This document shows, piece by piece, positions 1-9,493 of a DNA stretch of 64,000 nt (positions within the stretch are counted from its first letter, which is position 1; each line of letters starts with the position of its first letter). The notes beneath the pieces were generated by a model. That model was not told the DNA's origin. It saw only the letters and a program-made list of their open reading frames with translations, and ran no database searches. Source of the stretch: DATFDN01 sp963818885 (GTDB lineage Bacteria > Pseudomonadota > Alphaproteobacteria > Acetobacterales > Acetobacteraceae); NCBI GenBank assembly GCA_963818885.1, contig CAWFTP010000003.1:1488001-1552000 (forward strand), written 5' to 3'. A program made the translations under genes and the position numbers.

Positions 1-1
1 G

Positions 2-754
2 GAAACTCTCCATCGGACCCGGCCCGGCGCTCGTGTGCACGTGGACTGGGTTCTGAGGGGCAATGAAATCGGCTTTCGATACGGTGGCACCGGCGACGAC
101 GTCTGGTCCGAGCTGTTCCGGCCCCTGGAGCGACATCCTCAAGCGGCAGCGCATCGGGCCACCCTCCCGGTGGATTTCGCTTTTTGGGGAACCGGCAAGG
201 ACTACCTCACAGGACGGCGCCTCCGCAGACACCGGGACGCCTATCATCGGACGATGTCCACGTGGCTTGAGGTCACGAATCCGCGGATTCTCGAGCAAGT
301 CCGGAGCATTTCCGCGCAATCGTTGGACGGACGCTTTTGCATCGGCGTCCACCGCCGCGTGCCGAACACCCAGGTCGCCAACTTGCAGGCGGACGGGCGG
401 GTGCCGTCGCTCGACCTCTTGATCCGGACGGCGGAAGCCATCCTGGCCAAGAGAAGCGCACCGGAATGGGCAATCTTTCTCGCGACCGACGATGCAGAAG
501 CCGTGGATGCCTTCAGGCATGCCTTCGGTTCCAGGTTGGTCATTCGGGACAACGTGCAACGCACCACGGCCGATGCCGAGGAGGTCCACTTCCGCGGCTG
601 GGACCGCATCTCGCTGGTTGATGCCGAGGATGTCATCATCGACACGATCCTGTTGTCGCGCTGCGATGTCTTGATCCACGCATCGAGTTCCGTCAGCACG
701 GTGGCTTCACTCATGAACCCGGCGCTGTCGCTCGTGCGGGCCTCGGCGGGCTAG
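2..754 (+). CDS. fucosyltransferase-like glycosyltransferase, 5' partial
   Basis: The frame is open to the left window edge, so the N-terminus is probably missing; the first internal start is GTG at 35. The C-terminal half resembles the GDP-fucose-using NodZ/alpha-1,6-fucosyltransferase fold: a basic G-V-H-R-R strand that would bind the nucleotide sugar, an L-A-T-D-D segment, and near the end a segment D-V-L-I-H-A-S-S-S-V-S-T-V-A-S followed by M-N-P, typical of the donor-binding loop. It is followed at short distance by a 2OG oxygenase and a GT4 glycosyltransferase on the same strand, which suggests a role in building or decorating a surface glycan or glycopeptide. The acceptor cannot be read from the sequence. 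Family placement is by motif only. Confidence 0.6.
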   Translation, partial: ETLHRTRPGARVHVDWVLRGNEIGFRYGGTGDDVWSELFRPLERHPQAAAHRATLPVDFAFWGTGKDYLTGRRLRRHRDAYHRTMSTWLEVTNPRILEQVRSISAQSLDGRFCIGVHRRVPNTQVANLQADGRVPSLDLLIRTAEAILAKRSAPEWAIFLATDDAEAVDAFRHAFGSRLVIRDNVQRTTADAEEVHFRGWDRISLVDAEDVIIDTILLSRCDVLIHASSSVSTVASLMNPALSLVRASAG

Positions 755-776
755 CAGGGCCGGCGGGAGCGCGCAG

Positions 777-1400
777 ATGGCGGATTTTTCGACCCTCCGA
801 TACGCCAACGTCTTCTCGACCCCCCTCCTCACCCATGTCTGGGAGGACGGGCCGGAGCTCAACCCATTGCTATGTCAGTACATTCTCGCTCACGAGGCGG
901 AACATCCAGGGCTCGGCAAGTCGAACCAGGGCGGCTGGCATTCGGACACCGGCATGCTCGAGTTCTGCGGCGAATCGGGACGCCGGCTGGTGGCCCACAT
1001 GCGGGAGTTCGGCGACGAGGCGACGAGGCGCTTGGCCGCCGACTATGCCCAGGAGGCCCCGGCGTGCGCCTGGACGATCTCCGCCTGGGCCAATGTCAAC
1101 CGCCGGGGCGACTTCAACAAGGTCCATGTGCATCCCGGATCGACCTGGTCCGGAACCTACTACGTCGATACCGGCGATCCGCCGGACGGCGACGGCGGAA
1201 CGCCCCTGCACCTGTTCGATCCTAGCCAGGGCCGCAGCATGACGTTCGCCCCGCTCGTACCGTCGAGCGTCTATATCCATCCGAAGCCCGGGCTGATGGT
1301 GCTGTTCCCGAGCTACGTGCCGCACATGGTCTTTCCGCATGATGGCGCAGGGACCCGGATCTCGATCGCCTTCAACCTCCGCAGGGAGCCCTATCCGTGA
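777..1400 (+). CDS. putative 2-oxoglutarate/Fe(II) oxygenase (TIGR02466-like)
   Basis: A 207-aa protein starting at ATG 777, 22 bp after the upstream stop. It matches the small cupin-type 2OG-Fe(II) oxygenase family: a metal-binding H-V-H-P-G segment at residues 117-121 followed by a T-W-S-G-T-Y-Y-V strand, a distal histidine at about residue 183 in a V-P-H-M-V motif, and an arginine at about 194 (G-T-R-I-S-I-A-F-N) that would bind 2-oxoglutarate. Members hydroxylate or oxidise small molecules or peptides, but substrates are mostly unknown. Its position between two glycosyltransferases suggests tailoring of a glycoconjugate or peptide. It is cytoplasmic, with no signal peptide. Confidence 0.75.
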   Translation: MADFSTLRYANVFSTPLLTHVWEDGPELNPLLCQYILAHEAEHPGLGKSNQGGWHSDTGMLEFCGESGRRLVAHMREFGDEATRRLAADYAQEAPACAWTISAWANVNRRGDFNKVHVHPGSTWSGTYYVDTGDPPDGDGGTPLHLFDPSQGRSMTFAPLVPSSVYIHPKPGLMVLFPSYVPHMVFPHDGAGTRISIAFNLRREPYP

Positions 1401-1428
1401 ACCGGATCCGCGAGCCAGACGGGGCATC

Positions 1429-2583
1429 GTGCGAAAAAGCCTGATCGTCGAGGGGTGGCGCTTCCTTCCGCACTCCTATGCGATCGTCAACCAGTGGCAG
1501 CTTCTCGCGCTGTTGCACCAGGACATCTCGCTCAAAGTCATCGACGCGCCGTTCTACCGTCCCTCCTGGCAGGTCCAGGAGGGATTGTTCGACCCGGACG
1601 CGGAGCAGGCGCTGAGGGCGATCGACACGGCCCGGCCGGACGAGGCCGCGGATGCCACGCTGCGAATCGTCGCCCCGTTTCGCTTCGCGCCGTCCTGTTC
1701 ACGCCTGACGGCGGTGTTCGCGACTCTGGAGCAGCAGGTCATCCGCCGCCAGCAGCTCGCCGACCCGGGGGAATACGAGCGGCTGCGGCGAGCCCCGCCG
1801 CCCCCGCAGGTGAAGGCGGTCACGCCCTCGCGTTGGTCGGCAGAGGGTTTCCGCAGAGCCGGGTTCGCCGCCGATCAGGTGGTCGTCGTCCCGCACGGCG
1901 TCGACACCGACACGTTCCACCCGGACCCGCATCAGCGCCGGGTAGCCCGGAACGCCATGTCGTTGGGCGATGGCGAGTTCGCGTTTCTCAGCGTCGGCGC
2001 TATGTCCGGAAACAAGGGGATCGACCTGCTCTTGCGGAGCTTCGCTGAGGTCTGCCGCCGCGTCCCTGGCGCCCGCCTCATCCTCAAGGGGATCGACCAG
2101 CTCTACGAGTCGAAGGCGCAGCTCCTGAGGAACCTGGCAACCCTGCCCGCGCGCGATCAGCACTTTGTGGCAGAGCGGGTGACCTATATCGGCGAGGCGT
2201 TCTCGCACCGCGAGATGGCACGGCTCTATCAGGCCGCGGACGCCTACGTGTCACCGTACCGCGCCGAAGGGTTCAACATGCCGGTGCTGGAGGCAGCCGC
2301 GTCGGGGCTCCCGGTCATCTGCACGGCGGGCGGCTCCACCGACGATTTCGTTACTGACGCCTTCGCGCGGCGCATTCAAAGCGTGAAAGAGACCATCGAG
2401 GTCGAGGGCCAGGTCGGCTCGCGGCTCAATCCCAGCACCGAGCACCTGACCGCCCTGATGCTCGCCTCGCTCGAGGATGCTTCGTGGCGCGATCAGGCGG
2501 CCCAGGCTGGGCCATCCCATGTCCGCGCCCATTACACATGGGCCGGGGTCGCCGACACGCTCGTTCAGGAACTGCTGGGCTGA
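1429..2583 (+). CDS. GT4 family glycosyltransferase
   Basis: The likely start is GTG 1429 (R-K-S-L-I-V-E-G follows), 28 bp after the preceding stop; an in-frame ATG at 1339 would overlap the oxygenase gene heavily and adds a low-complexity leader. The product is 384 aa. It has the GT-B layout: a variable N-domain, a linker with V-V-V-V-P-H-G-V-D-T-D, then a nucleotide-sugar-binding C-domain with S-V-G-A-M-S-G-N-K-G, Y-I-G-E-A-F-S, and the E-x7-E signature in E-G-F-N-M-P-V-L-E-A. It should transfer a sugar from an NDP donor with retention of configuration. Acceptor unknown. It probably forms one operon with the two genes before it. Confidence 0.8.
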   Translation: MRKSLIVEGWRFLPHSYAIVNQWQLLALLHQDISLKVIDAPFYRPSWQVQEGLFDPDAEQALRAIDTARPDEAADATLRIVAPFRFAPSCSRLTAVFATLEQQVIRRQQLADPGEYERLRRAPPPPQVKAVTPSRWSAEGFRRAGFAADQVVVVPHGVDTDTFHPDPHQRRVARNAMSLGDGEFAFLSVGAMSGNKGIDLLLRSFAEVCRRVPGARLILKGIDQLYESKAQLLRNLATLPARDQHFVAERVTYIGEAFSHREMARLYQAADAYVSPYRAEGFNMPVLEAAASGLPVICTAGGSTDDFVTDAFARRIQSVKETIEVEGQVGSRLNPSTEHLTALMLASLEDASWRDQAAQAGPSHVRAHYTWAGVADTLVQELLG

Positions 2584-2774
2584 GGGCCCGGCGCCGCCGT
2601 CTTTGCGGGATCCCCGCTCTGCGGCTGCCGTATCCGGATGCCCTCCCGCCGCGCCCGGCGGACCAGTTTGTAAAGGGACAGGTCATCCAGCTCGGCCAGC
2701 AGCCGGTCGTTGCCCGAACTGATGGCTCTGCCCGGCTTGGCAAGGCCGACCACGTTGTCCCCGCACATGCGCAT
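2565..2774 (-). CDS. possible small hypothetical protein
   Basis: A short minus-strand frame of about 70 codons with a G-G-G-G-A-G sequence just before its ATG codons at 2774 and 2768. The translation has a plausible charged, helical middle (D-R-L-L-A-E-L-D-D-L-S-L-Y-K-L-V-R-R-A-R-R-E-G) and a low-complexity tail. Its 3' end overlaps the end of the glycosyltransferase gene by 19 bp. I do not recognise the family. It could equally be a chance frame in the 375-bp gap between two plus-strand genes. Confidence 0.25.
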   Translation of the reverse strand: MRMCGDNVVGLAKPGRAISSGNDRLLAELDDLSLYKLVRRARREGIRIRQPQSGDPAKTAAPGPQPSSS

Positions 2775-2823
2775 CTCCCCGGTCAACCGATCGCCGAGGA
2801 TTGCACCCGAGCGCCTGTCGCAC

Positions 2824-2839
2824 TGTGAACTAGATCACG
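2824..2839. promoter_or_regulatory. CRP/FNR-family-like operator
   Basis: TGTGA-ACTAGA-TCACG is a near-perfect match to the CRP consensus TGTGA-N6-TCACA, differing only in the last base. It lies about 120 bp upstream of the RND adaptor ATG (2959) and about 50 bp upstream of the possible divergent small ORF. No strong sigma-70 promoter was obvious nearby. Function is inferred. Confidence 0.45.
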
Positions 2840-2958
2840 CCCGAGTGGGCGCGACCCGCACTGGCCGCTCCGGCGTTACATTATGTGGCTTGTCGATTAT
2901 AGACCTTGGCCGTTTACCCCTCCCCGCCGCGGCCATCGGCGGTCCCGGGACCTGCTCT

Positions 2959-4080
2959 ATGAAGCCATCTCGCCTCATCGGTATCGCACTGCTGCTGCTC
3001 GCCGCCGGGATCGGCGGCTGGGTCGCTAGCGGGCGGCGCAGCGTGCGTGCCGCGATGCCCAGCGAGCCGGCTGCCATTCCCGTCACCGCGGGCACCGCTA
3101 CGGCCGCCGACGTGCCGATCTTCGCCCAGGGCCTGGGGACGGTGCAGGCCATCAAGACGGTCAACGTGCGCTCGCGCGTCGACGGCGCGATCATGAAGGT
3201 CTTCTTTGCTCAAGGGCAGGAGGTGAAGCAGGGCGATGAGCTGTTCCTGATCGACACGAGACCATTCCAGGCCGCGTTCGACCAGGCTCAGGCGAACGCC
3301 GCGAAGGACCAGGCACAGCTGCACGGCGCGCAGCTCGACCTGCAACGCTATGGCAAGCTGGTCGGCTCCGGCTTTCAGAGCCGGCAGAGCTACGAGGACC
3401 AGCAGGCGACGGTCGCCCAGCTCGAAGCCGCGGTGAAGGCGGATCAGGCTTCCATGGAGACGGCGGCGCTCAACCTGCAATACGCTGTGATCCGCGCCCC
3501 CATCAGCGGACGCACCGGGCAGCTGATGATCGATGAGGGCAATCTCGTGCAGGCAAGCGCCGCGACCACCCTGGTCAGCATCACCCAGATCAAGCCTATC
3601 TACGTGAACTTCCCGCTGCCGCAGGCGCTGCTCGATGAGATCCGCAAGGCGCAGGCGCAGCATGTACTAGACGTCGCCGCCTATGACGGGCAGAGCAATG
3701 CCCTGCTCGCGAAGGGAACGCTCAGCTTCATCGACAACCACGTCGACGCCGCGACCGGCACGATCGGACTGGAGGCGACCTTCCCGAATGCCGATGAGCG
3801 TCTATGGCCGGGCGAGTTCGTCACCGTCCGGCTGATCCTGGGCGTGCGCCCGCACGCGGTGACGGTGCCGGCGCAGACGGTGATGACCGGTGCGTCCGGC
3901 GACTACGCCTATGTAATTCGCCCCGACGATACCGTGCAGCGCCGCCCGGTCACGGTGCTCGCCCGCCAGGACGGGATCGCGGTGATCGGCACGGGACTGT
4001 CGGCCGGGGACAGAATCGTCGTCGGCGGGCAGTACCGCCTGTCCGACAACGCGCGTGTGAAGGTACAGGCGGCGGGCTGA
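2959..4080 (+). CDS. RND efflux periplasmic adaptor (MdtA-like)
   Basis: A 373-aa membrane fusion protein starting at ATG 2959. Residues about 5-22 form a signal anchor (L-I-G-I-A-L-L-L-L-A-A-G). The order is that of the HlyD/AcrA family: a first lipoyl half with V-R-S-R-V-D-G, a coiled-coil hairpin rich in Gln/Ala (residues about 100-175), a second lipoyl half with V-I-R-A-P-I-S-G-R-T-G, a beta-barrel (W-P-G-E-F-V-T-V-R-L) and a membrane-proximal domain. It would bridge the inner-membrane permease encoded 4 bp downstream to an outer-membrane channel that is not in this window. The CRP-like palindrome upstream may regulate it. Confidence 0.88.
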   Translation: MKPSRLIGIALLLLAAGIGGWVASGRRSVRAAMPSEPAAIPVTAGTATAADVPIFAQGLGTVQAIKTVNVRSRVDGAIMKVFFAQGQEVKQGDELFLIDTRPFQAAFDQAQANAAKDQAQLHGAQLDLQRYGKLVGSGFQSRQSYEDQQATVAQLEAAVKADQASMETAALNLQYAVIRAPISGRTGQLMIDEGNLVQASAATTLVSITQIKPIYVNFPLPQALLDEIRKAQAQHVLDVAAYDGQSNALLAKGTLSFIDNHVDAATGTIGLEATFPNADERLWPGEFVTVRLILGVRPHAVTVPAQTVMTGASGDYAYVIRPDDTVQRRPVTVLARQDGIAVIGTGLSAGDRIVVGGQYRLSDNARVKVQAAG

Positions 4081-4084
4081 GCGG

Positions 4085-7000
4085 ATGAACATCTCCGCCC
4101 GCTTCATCCGCCGGCCCATCGCGACGACCTTGCTCATGATGGGGCTGCTGGTCTTCGGGGTGGTGGGGTACGCCCTGTTGCCGGTCGCGGCCTTGCCGAA
4201 TGTCGACTTCCCGACGATCGAGGTCCGGGCGCAGCTTCCGGGGGCGAGCCCGGAGATCATGGCCTCATCGGTCGCGACGCCGCTCGAGCAGCAATTCGCG
4301 ACCATCCCCGGGCTCGATTCGATGTCGTCCACCAGCGGGCTCGGCGCCACCACCATCACCCTGCAATTCGACCTGAGCCGGAACATCGATGCCGCGGCGG
4401 GCGACGTGCAGGCGGCGATCAACGCCGCCAGCGGGCTGCTGCCGAAGGACCTACCCAGCCCACCGACCTACCGCAAGACCAACCCCGCCGACCGTTCCAT
4501 CCTGATCTACGCCGTCACCTCGGATGCGATGCCGATCCAGGACATCGACCAGTACGCGTATAACGTGCTGGCCGAAACGATCTCGCGCATTCCCGGCGTC
4601 TCGCAGGTCGACATCGCGGGCGAGCAGATCCCGGCGGTGCACGTGCAGGTCAATCCGGTGGCGCTCGCCGCGCGCGGGATCGGGATCGACCAGGTGCGCA
4701 CCGCGCTGGTCAACGCGACCGGCGACCAGCCGAAGGGCAATTTGGAGGGGCCGCACCAGCAGTTCTCGCTCGACACCAACGACCAGCTCTTTGACGCCAA
4801 CGCTTTCCGCAAGGTCATCATCGCCTATCGCAATGGCGCGCCGGTCACGGTCGCGGACGTGGGCGACGTCGTGAATTCCTCGACCAACGCGCGCACCGGG
4901 GCGTGGTACGGCCAGAAGCGCACCGAATTGCTGCTGATCAAGCGCGCGGCGGGCGCCAACACGATCGACGTGGTGGACCGGATCAAGACGATGATGCCGC
5001 AGCTGCGCGCGGCCATCCCGCCCACCGTACACGTGACCCTCGTGTCGGACCGCTCGCTCACCATCCAGGCCTCGGTCGACGACGTGGAGCGCACGCTCGC
5101 GATCACCGTCGGGCTCGTGGTGCTGGTGATCTTCCTGTTCCTGCGCACCGCCTGGGCGACCATTATCCCCGGTATCACCGTCCCGCTCGCCCTGCTCATC
5201 ACCACCGGAGTGATGTACCTGCTCGGGTTCAACCTGGACAACATCTCGCTGATGGCGCTGACGATCTCGGTCGGCTTCGTGGTCGACGACGCGATCGTGA
5301 TGATCGAGAACATCGTCCGCTATGTGGAGCAGGGCGTGCCGCCCTTCCAGGCGGCGCTGCGCGGCGCCGGGCAGATCGGCTTCACCATCGTCTCCATCAC
5401 CTTCTCCTTGATCGCGGTCTTCATTCCGCTCCTGTTCATGGGCGGGATTATCGGCCGGCTGTTCCGGGAGTTCGCGGTCACTGTCACTGTCGCGGTCGTG
5501 GCGTCGGCCTTCATCGCGCTGACGCTCACGCCGATGATGTGCGCGCGGTTCCTGACGCGGGAGAGCGGACATCCGAAGGGCCGCCTCAACCGGGCCGCGG
5601 AATCGTTCTTTACGGGAATGGCGAACGGCTATGACCGCGGGCTACGCTGGGTGTTCCGCCACCAGCCCCTGATGCTCGCGCTCACGCTCGGACTGATCGT
5701 CCTGACCGGCGTGCTGTACGCCGCCATCCCGAAGGGCTTCATCCCCGAGCAGGACACCAGCTTCCTCTTCGGCGAGGCGGATGCCCGCCAGGACATCTCG
5801 TTTGCCGCGATGGCCAAGCTGGAGCAGCAATTCGCCGGCATCATCGTGAAGGATCCAGCGGTGGCCGGTATCGTCGGCTTCTCCGGCGCGACCGGCGGCA
5901 ACGCGAGCGAGAACACCGCGCGGATGTTCATCCAGCTCAAGCCACTCGATCAGCGCGACGGGGTACGCACGGTGATGGCGCGGCTGCGCCGGGCGACCAA
6001 CGAGGTACAGGGCGCCAAATTCTACATGCAGCCCGGCCAGGACGTGACAATCGGCGGCCGGCTGGAGCAGGCGCAGTACCAGGTACACGCTGACCGACAA
6101 CAACGATGCCGAGCTGAACCACTGGGCGCCGATCCTGCTGGGCAAGATGCGGGAGATGAAGCAGCTCACGGACGTCGCGTCCGACCAGCAGATCGCGTCG
6201 CCGCATCTCGCGATCACGATCGACCGCGACGCGGCCTCCCGCATCGGCATCTCGCCCGGCGACATCGATCAGACGCTCTATGACGCGTTCGGGCAGGAGC
6301 AGATCACCACCATCTATACCGACACCTCCCAGCACAAAGTGATCCTGGAGGTTCAGCCGAAATTCCAGAACGATCCAGGCGCGCTTGCCGACATCTTTGT
6401 CACCGGCCCGTCCGGCGCCCAGATACCTCTCTCGGCGGTGACGCAGGTCAGCATGAAGACCGAGCCGCTGACCATCAACCACCAGGGCGTCTATCCGGCG
6501 GTGACGCTGTCCTTCAATCTCGCGCCCGGCGTGTCGATCGGGCAGGCGGTAGACGCGATCGAGGCTGCCCAGGCGGCGCTGCACATGCCCCAGACCGTGC
6601 AGGGCGCGTTCGCCGGGGCCGCGCAGGCCTTCCAGTCCTCCCTCTCGTCCATGCCGCTTCTGGTCGCCGCCGCGATCCTGGTCGTCTACATCGTGCTCGG
6701 AATGCTCTACGAGAGCTTCATCCACCCGATCACGATCCTGTCCGCCTTGCCGTCGGCGGGCGTGGGCGCGCTGATCATGCTGATGCTGACAGGGACGGAA
6801 CTGAGCCTGGTGGCGCTGATCGGCATCATCCTCTTGATCGGCATCGTCAAGAAGAACGCGATCATGATGATCGACTTCGCCCTGGTGGCCGAGCGCGACG
6901 AGGGCAAGAGCCCGCTCGCCGCGATCCACGAGGCGTGCCTGTTGCGCTTCCGCCCGATCATGATGACGACGATGTGCGCGCTGTTCGGCGGCCTCCCGCT

Positions 7001-7211
7001 CGCGCTGGGCCAGGGGGCGGGGTCGGAGCTGCGCCGACCGCTTGGCATCGCGATCGTCGGCGGGCTGCTCGTCTCTCAGGCGCTGACGCTCTACACCACG
7101 CCGGTGATCTATCTCTATCTCGACCGGCTGAGCCACCGCCTCGGCGGCGGCAGGCGGGCGCGCCGTCACGCCGAGGCATCGGCGGTCGTGTCGGAACCCG
7201 CCGCGGAATAG
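4085..7211 (+). pseudogene. RND multidrug efflux permease (MdtB/C-like), frameshifted
   Basis: A proton-driven efflux permease, about 1,041 aa once one extra base is removed. The first frame (from ATG 4085) carries TM1, the periplasmic porter segments with P-L-E-Q-Q, and the TM4 proton-relay pair in V-V-D-D-A-I-V-M-I-E-N. The second frame (to 7211) carries the rest, including the TM10 lysine region I-V-K-K-N-A-I-M-M-I-D. The break is at a GG at 6082-6083: dropping one G joins Q-Y-Q to Y-T-L-T-D-N-N-D and restores the family sequence. Everything else looks under selection, so this is a very recent mutation or a sequencing error. It is coupled to the adaptor gene with a 4-bp gap. Confidence 0.85.
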
Positions 7212-7261
7212 AGGCGGGCGGCGTTGACAGCGCCGGCAGGCGGGCGGGTAATGCGCTTCCT

Positions 7262-7350
7262 TCGTCATGGCCGGGCTTGGCTCGGCGACCCACGACTTCC
7301 ATCTCGGACAACATAAGACGTGGGTGCCCGGCCTGCGCCGGGCATGACGA
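7262..7350. repeat. extragenic palindromic element (REP-like)
   Basis: An imperfect palindrome whose outer arms are TCGTCATGGCCGG and CCGGGCATGACGA, with inner arms around GACCCACG and CGTGGGTG. The same arms recur at 30535-30593 and, as a half element, at 49953-49990. It sits in the 168-bp gap between the efflux permease and the amide-binding protein gene and ends 30 bp before that gene's start. Confidence 0.65.
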
Positions 7351-7379
7351 TGAGGAGCAGCGACGGGAGGAAGAGAGCC

Positions 7380-8615
7380 ATGGCCATCGGACGGCGGGCG
7401 GCGCTGATGGGCGCTGGGGCGGCGCTGGCGGCACCGCTGGTGATGCGCCATGCCGCCCTCGGCGCCGACCCGATCACGATCGTCGGCATCCACGACGCCT
7501 CGGGCGGGCTCGACATCTACGGCAAGCCGATGATCGCCTGCCTCGACTTTGCGGTCGACGAACTGAACGCGGCGGGCGGTCTGCTCGGACGTCCGATCAA
7601 GCTTATCCACTACGACCCGCAGTCCAACATCCAGCTCTACACACAGTTCGCGACCGAGGCGGCGACCAAGGATCGCGCCGCGGTCGTGCATGGCGGGATC
7701 ACGTCGGCCTCGCGCGAGGCGATCCGGCCAATCCTGCACCGCTACCGCACGCTCTATTTCTACAACACGCAGTACCAAGGCGGCGTATGTGACCGCAACT
7801 GCTTCTGCACCGGCTCGACCCCGGCGCAGAACGTCAACAAGCTGGTCCCCTACGTGCAGAAGAACTGGGGCAAGAAGCTCTACGTGCTCGCGGCCGACTA
7901 CAATTACGGCCAGATCACCAGCAAGTGGCTGACCAAATATGCGCGCGACGGCGGCGGCGAGGTCGTCGCGGTGGATTTCTTCCCGCTGAACGTCACCGAT
8001 TTCGGCCCGGCGATCCAGAAGGTGCAGGCGGCGAAGCCGGACGCGGTAGTCTCCGCGCTGGTCGGCGGCGCGCATATCTCCTTCTATCGACAATGGGCGG
8101 CGGCGGGGATGAAGAAGCAGATCCCGATGGCTTCGACCACCTTCGCCGGCGGCAACGAGAGCCTTGTGCTCTCGCCCGAGGAGGGTGACGGCATCGTCGC
8201 TGCGTTTAGCTATTTCCAAGAGGTCGATACGCCGGCAAACAAGGCGTTCCTGGAGAAGTTCCACGCCAAGCTTGGCCCCTCCGCGCCCTATCTCGGCGGC
8301 GAGCTCGCGATGCGCACCTATGTCGGGTTCAACCTCTGGGCCGAGGGCGTGAAGAAGGCGGGATCGGTCGACCGCATGAAGGTGATCGAGGCGCTCGAGA
8401 CCGGCATCGAAAATGATGGCCCACCAGGCAAGACGACGATCGACGGCAAGACCAACCACGTGACGCTGAATGTCTATCTCGCCGAGTGCGCCAATCACGG
8501 CTTCAAGGTACTGCAGAGCTATCCCCAGCAACCGCCGGCCGACACCGCATCGGTCTGCGATCTCGCGAAGAACCCGAACTCCGACAAGCAGTATGTGATC
8601 GACGTCAAGACCTGA
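7380..8615 (+). CDS. ABC transporter substrate-binding protein, urea/short-chain amide type
   Basis: A 411-aa periplasmic binding protein. ATG 7380 is preceded by GGGAGGAAGAG, a strong ribosome site. The N-terminus (G-R-R-A-A-L-M-G-A-G-A-A-L-A-A-P) is a twin-arginine-like signal peptide. The mature protein follows the Peripla_BP_5 family (FmdD and UrtA relatives): I-V-G-I-H-D-A-S-G-G-L, the family-specific Y-N-T-Q-Y-Q-G-G-V-C-D-R-N with two cysteines, and A-A-D-Y-N-Y-G-Q. Ligands of this group are urea and small amides. The permease, ATPase and amidase genes that follow with overlaps make amides such as acetamide or formamide the best guess. Confidence 0.85.
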   Translation: MAIGRRAALMGAGAALAAPLVMRHAALGADPITIVGIHDASGGLDIYGKPMIACLDFAVDELNAAGGLLGRPIKLIHYDPQSNIQLYTQFATEAATKDRAAVVHGGITSASREAIRPILHRYRTLYFYNTQYQGGVCDRNCFCTGSTPAQNVNKLVPYVQKNWGKKLYVLAADYNYGQITSKWLTKYARDGGGEVVAVDFFPLNVTDFGPAIQKVQAAKPDAVVSALVGGAHISFYRQWAAAGMKKQIPMASTTFAGGNESLVLSPEEGDGIVAAFSYFQEVDTPANKAFLEKFHAKLGPSAPYLGGELAMRTYVGFNLWAEGVKKAGSVDRMKVIEALETGIENDGPPGKTTIDGKTNHVTLNVYLAECANHGFKVLQSYPQQPPADTASVCDLAKNPNSDKQYVIDVKT

Positions 8616-8626
8616 GGACGCGGGCG

Positions 8627-9493
8627 TTGGACCTCGCCTTCGCGGTCTTCCTGCAGGTTCTGACCGGCATCGCGACCTTGCTGATCATCAGCCTGGGGCT
8701 CGCGGTGATCTTCGGAATGATGCGCGTGATCAATCTCGCGCACGGCGAGTTCCTGATGCTGGGCGCCTACAGCGCGATCGTCTCGGCCCGCGCCGGCCTC
8801 AACATTTGGGTCGCGATGCTGATCGTCGCGCCGGTCGTCGTGGGCGTGATCGGTGCAGTGGTTGAGCGTGTGGTGATCCGCCCTCTGTATGGACGGATCC
8901 TCGACACGATGCTTGCGACCTGGGGCCTCTCGCTCGGGCTGATCGGCGCGGTGACGATGATATTCGGCAACTCGGTGAGCGGCTTCTCCGCCCCGCTCGG
9001 CAGCATCGCGATCGGCGGGTACCGCAGCTCGGCCTACTCGCTGTTTCTGATCGGTGCGGCGCTCGCGATGCTCGCCGGCACCTGGGCGGTACTGCGGCTT
9101 ACGCGCGCGGGGCTGATCGCGCGCGGCACCATGCAGAACCCAGAGATGGCGGCCGCACTCGGCGTGTCGCCGGGCCGGGTCTATGCGTTCACCTTTGCCG
9201 CCGGCGCCGCGCTGTCGGGCCTCGCCGGCGCGCTGATCGCGCCGTTCTCCGGCGTTGTGCCGACCATGGGCACGGTCTATATCGCGCGCGCCTTCATCGC
9301 GGTCGTGACCGGTGGCGCGGCGATGCTCGCGGGCACGCTGTCGGCGTCCGCATTGCTCGGCTCGGTCTCCACGCTCGGCGCGTTCTTCACCACACCGGTG
9401 CTGGGCGAGGTCATCATGCTGGGCGTCGCCGTCATGCTGCTGCGCCTGCTGCCGCAAGGCATCACCGGGCGGTTCTTCCGCCGCTCCCTATGA
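8627..9493 (+). CDS. ABC transporter permease (LivH/UrtB type)
   Basis: A 288-aa inner-membrane permease. The start is probably TTG 8627 (L-D-L-A-F-A-V-F), 11 bp after the binding-protein stop; earlier starts would overlap that gene. The hallmark N-I-N-L-A-H-G-E-F-type sequence is present as V-I-N-L-A-H-G-E-F-L-M-L-G-A-Y, and hydrophobic segments run along its whole length. It pairs with the next gene, which overlaps it by 4 bp, to form the translocation channel. Confidence 0.85.
   Translation: MDLAFAVFLQVLTGIATLLIISLGLAVIFGMMRVINLAHGEFLMLGAYSAIVSARAGLNIWVAMLIVAPVVVGVIGAVVERVVIRPLYGRILDTMLATWGLSLGLIGAVTMIFGNSVSGFSAPLGSIAIGGYRSSAYSLFLIGAALAMLAGTWAVLRLTRAGLIARGTMQNPEMAAALGVSPGRVYAFTFAAGAALSGLAGALIAPFSGVVPTMGTVYIARAFIAVVTGGAAMLAGTLSASALLGSVSTLGAFFTTPVLGEVIMLGVAVMLLRLLPQGITGRFFRRSL

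Noticed and set aside
6147..7211. The second half of the RND permease as an independent gene starting at ATG 6147
   Set aside because: The frame is protein-like upstream of that Met back to 6084 and joins the first half exactly after removal of one G.
5937..8531. A very long minus-strand open frame (864 codons) across the efflux permease and amide-binding protein genes
   Set aside because: It is a mirror frame of GC-rich plus-strand genes: low-complexity His/Arg/Asp-rich translation, no domain, and it spans two clearly real genes and an intergenic repeat.
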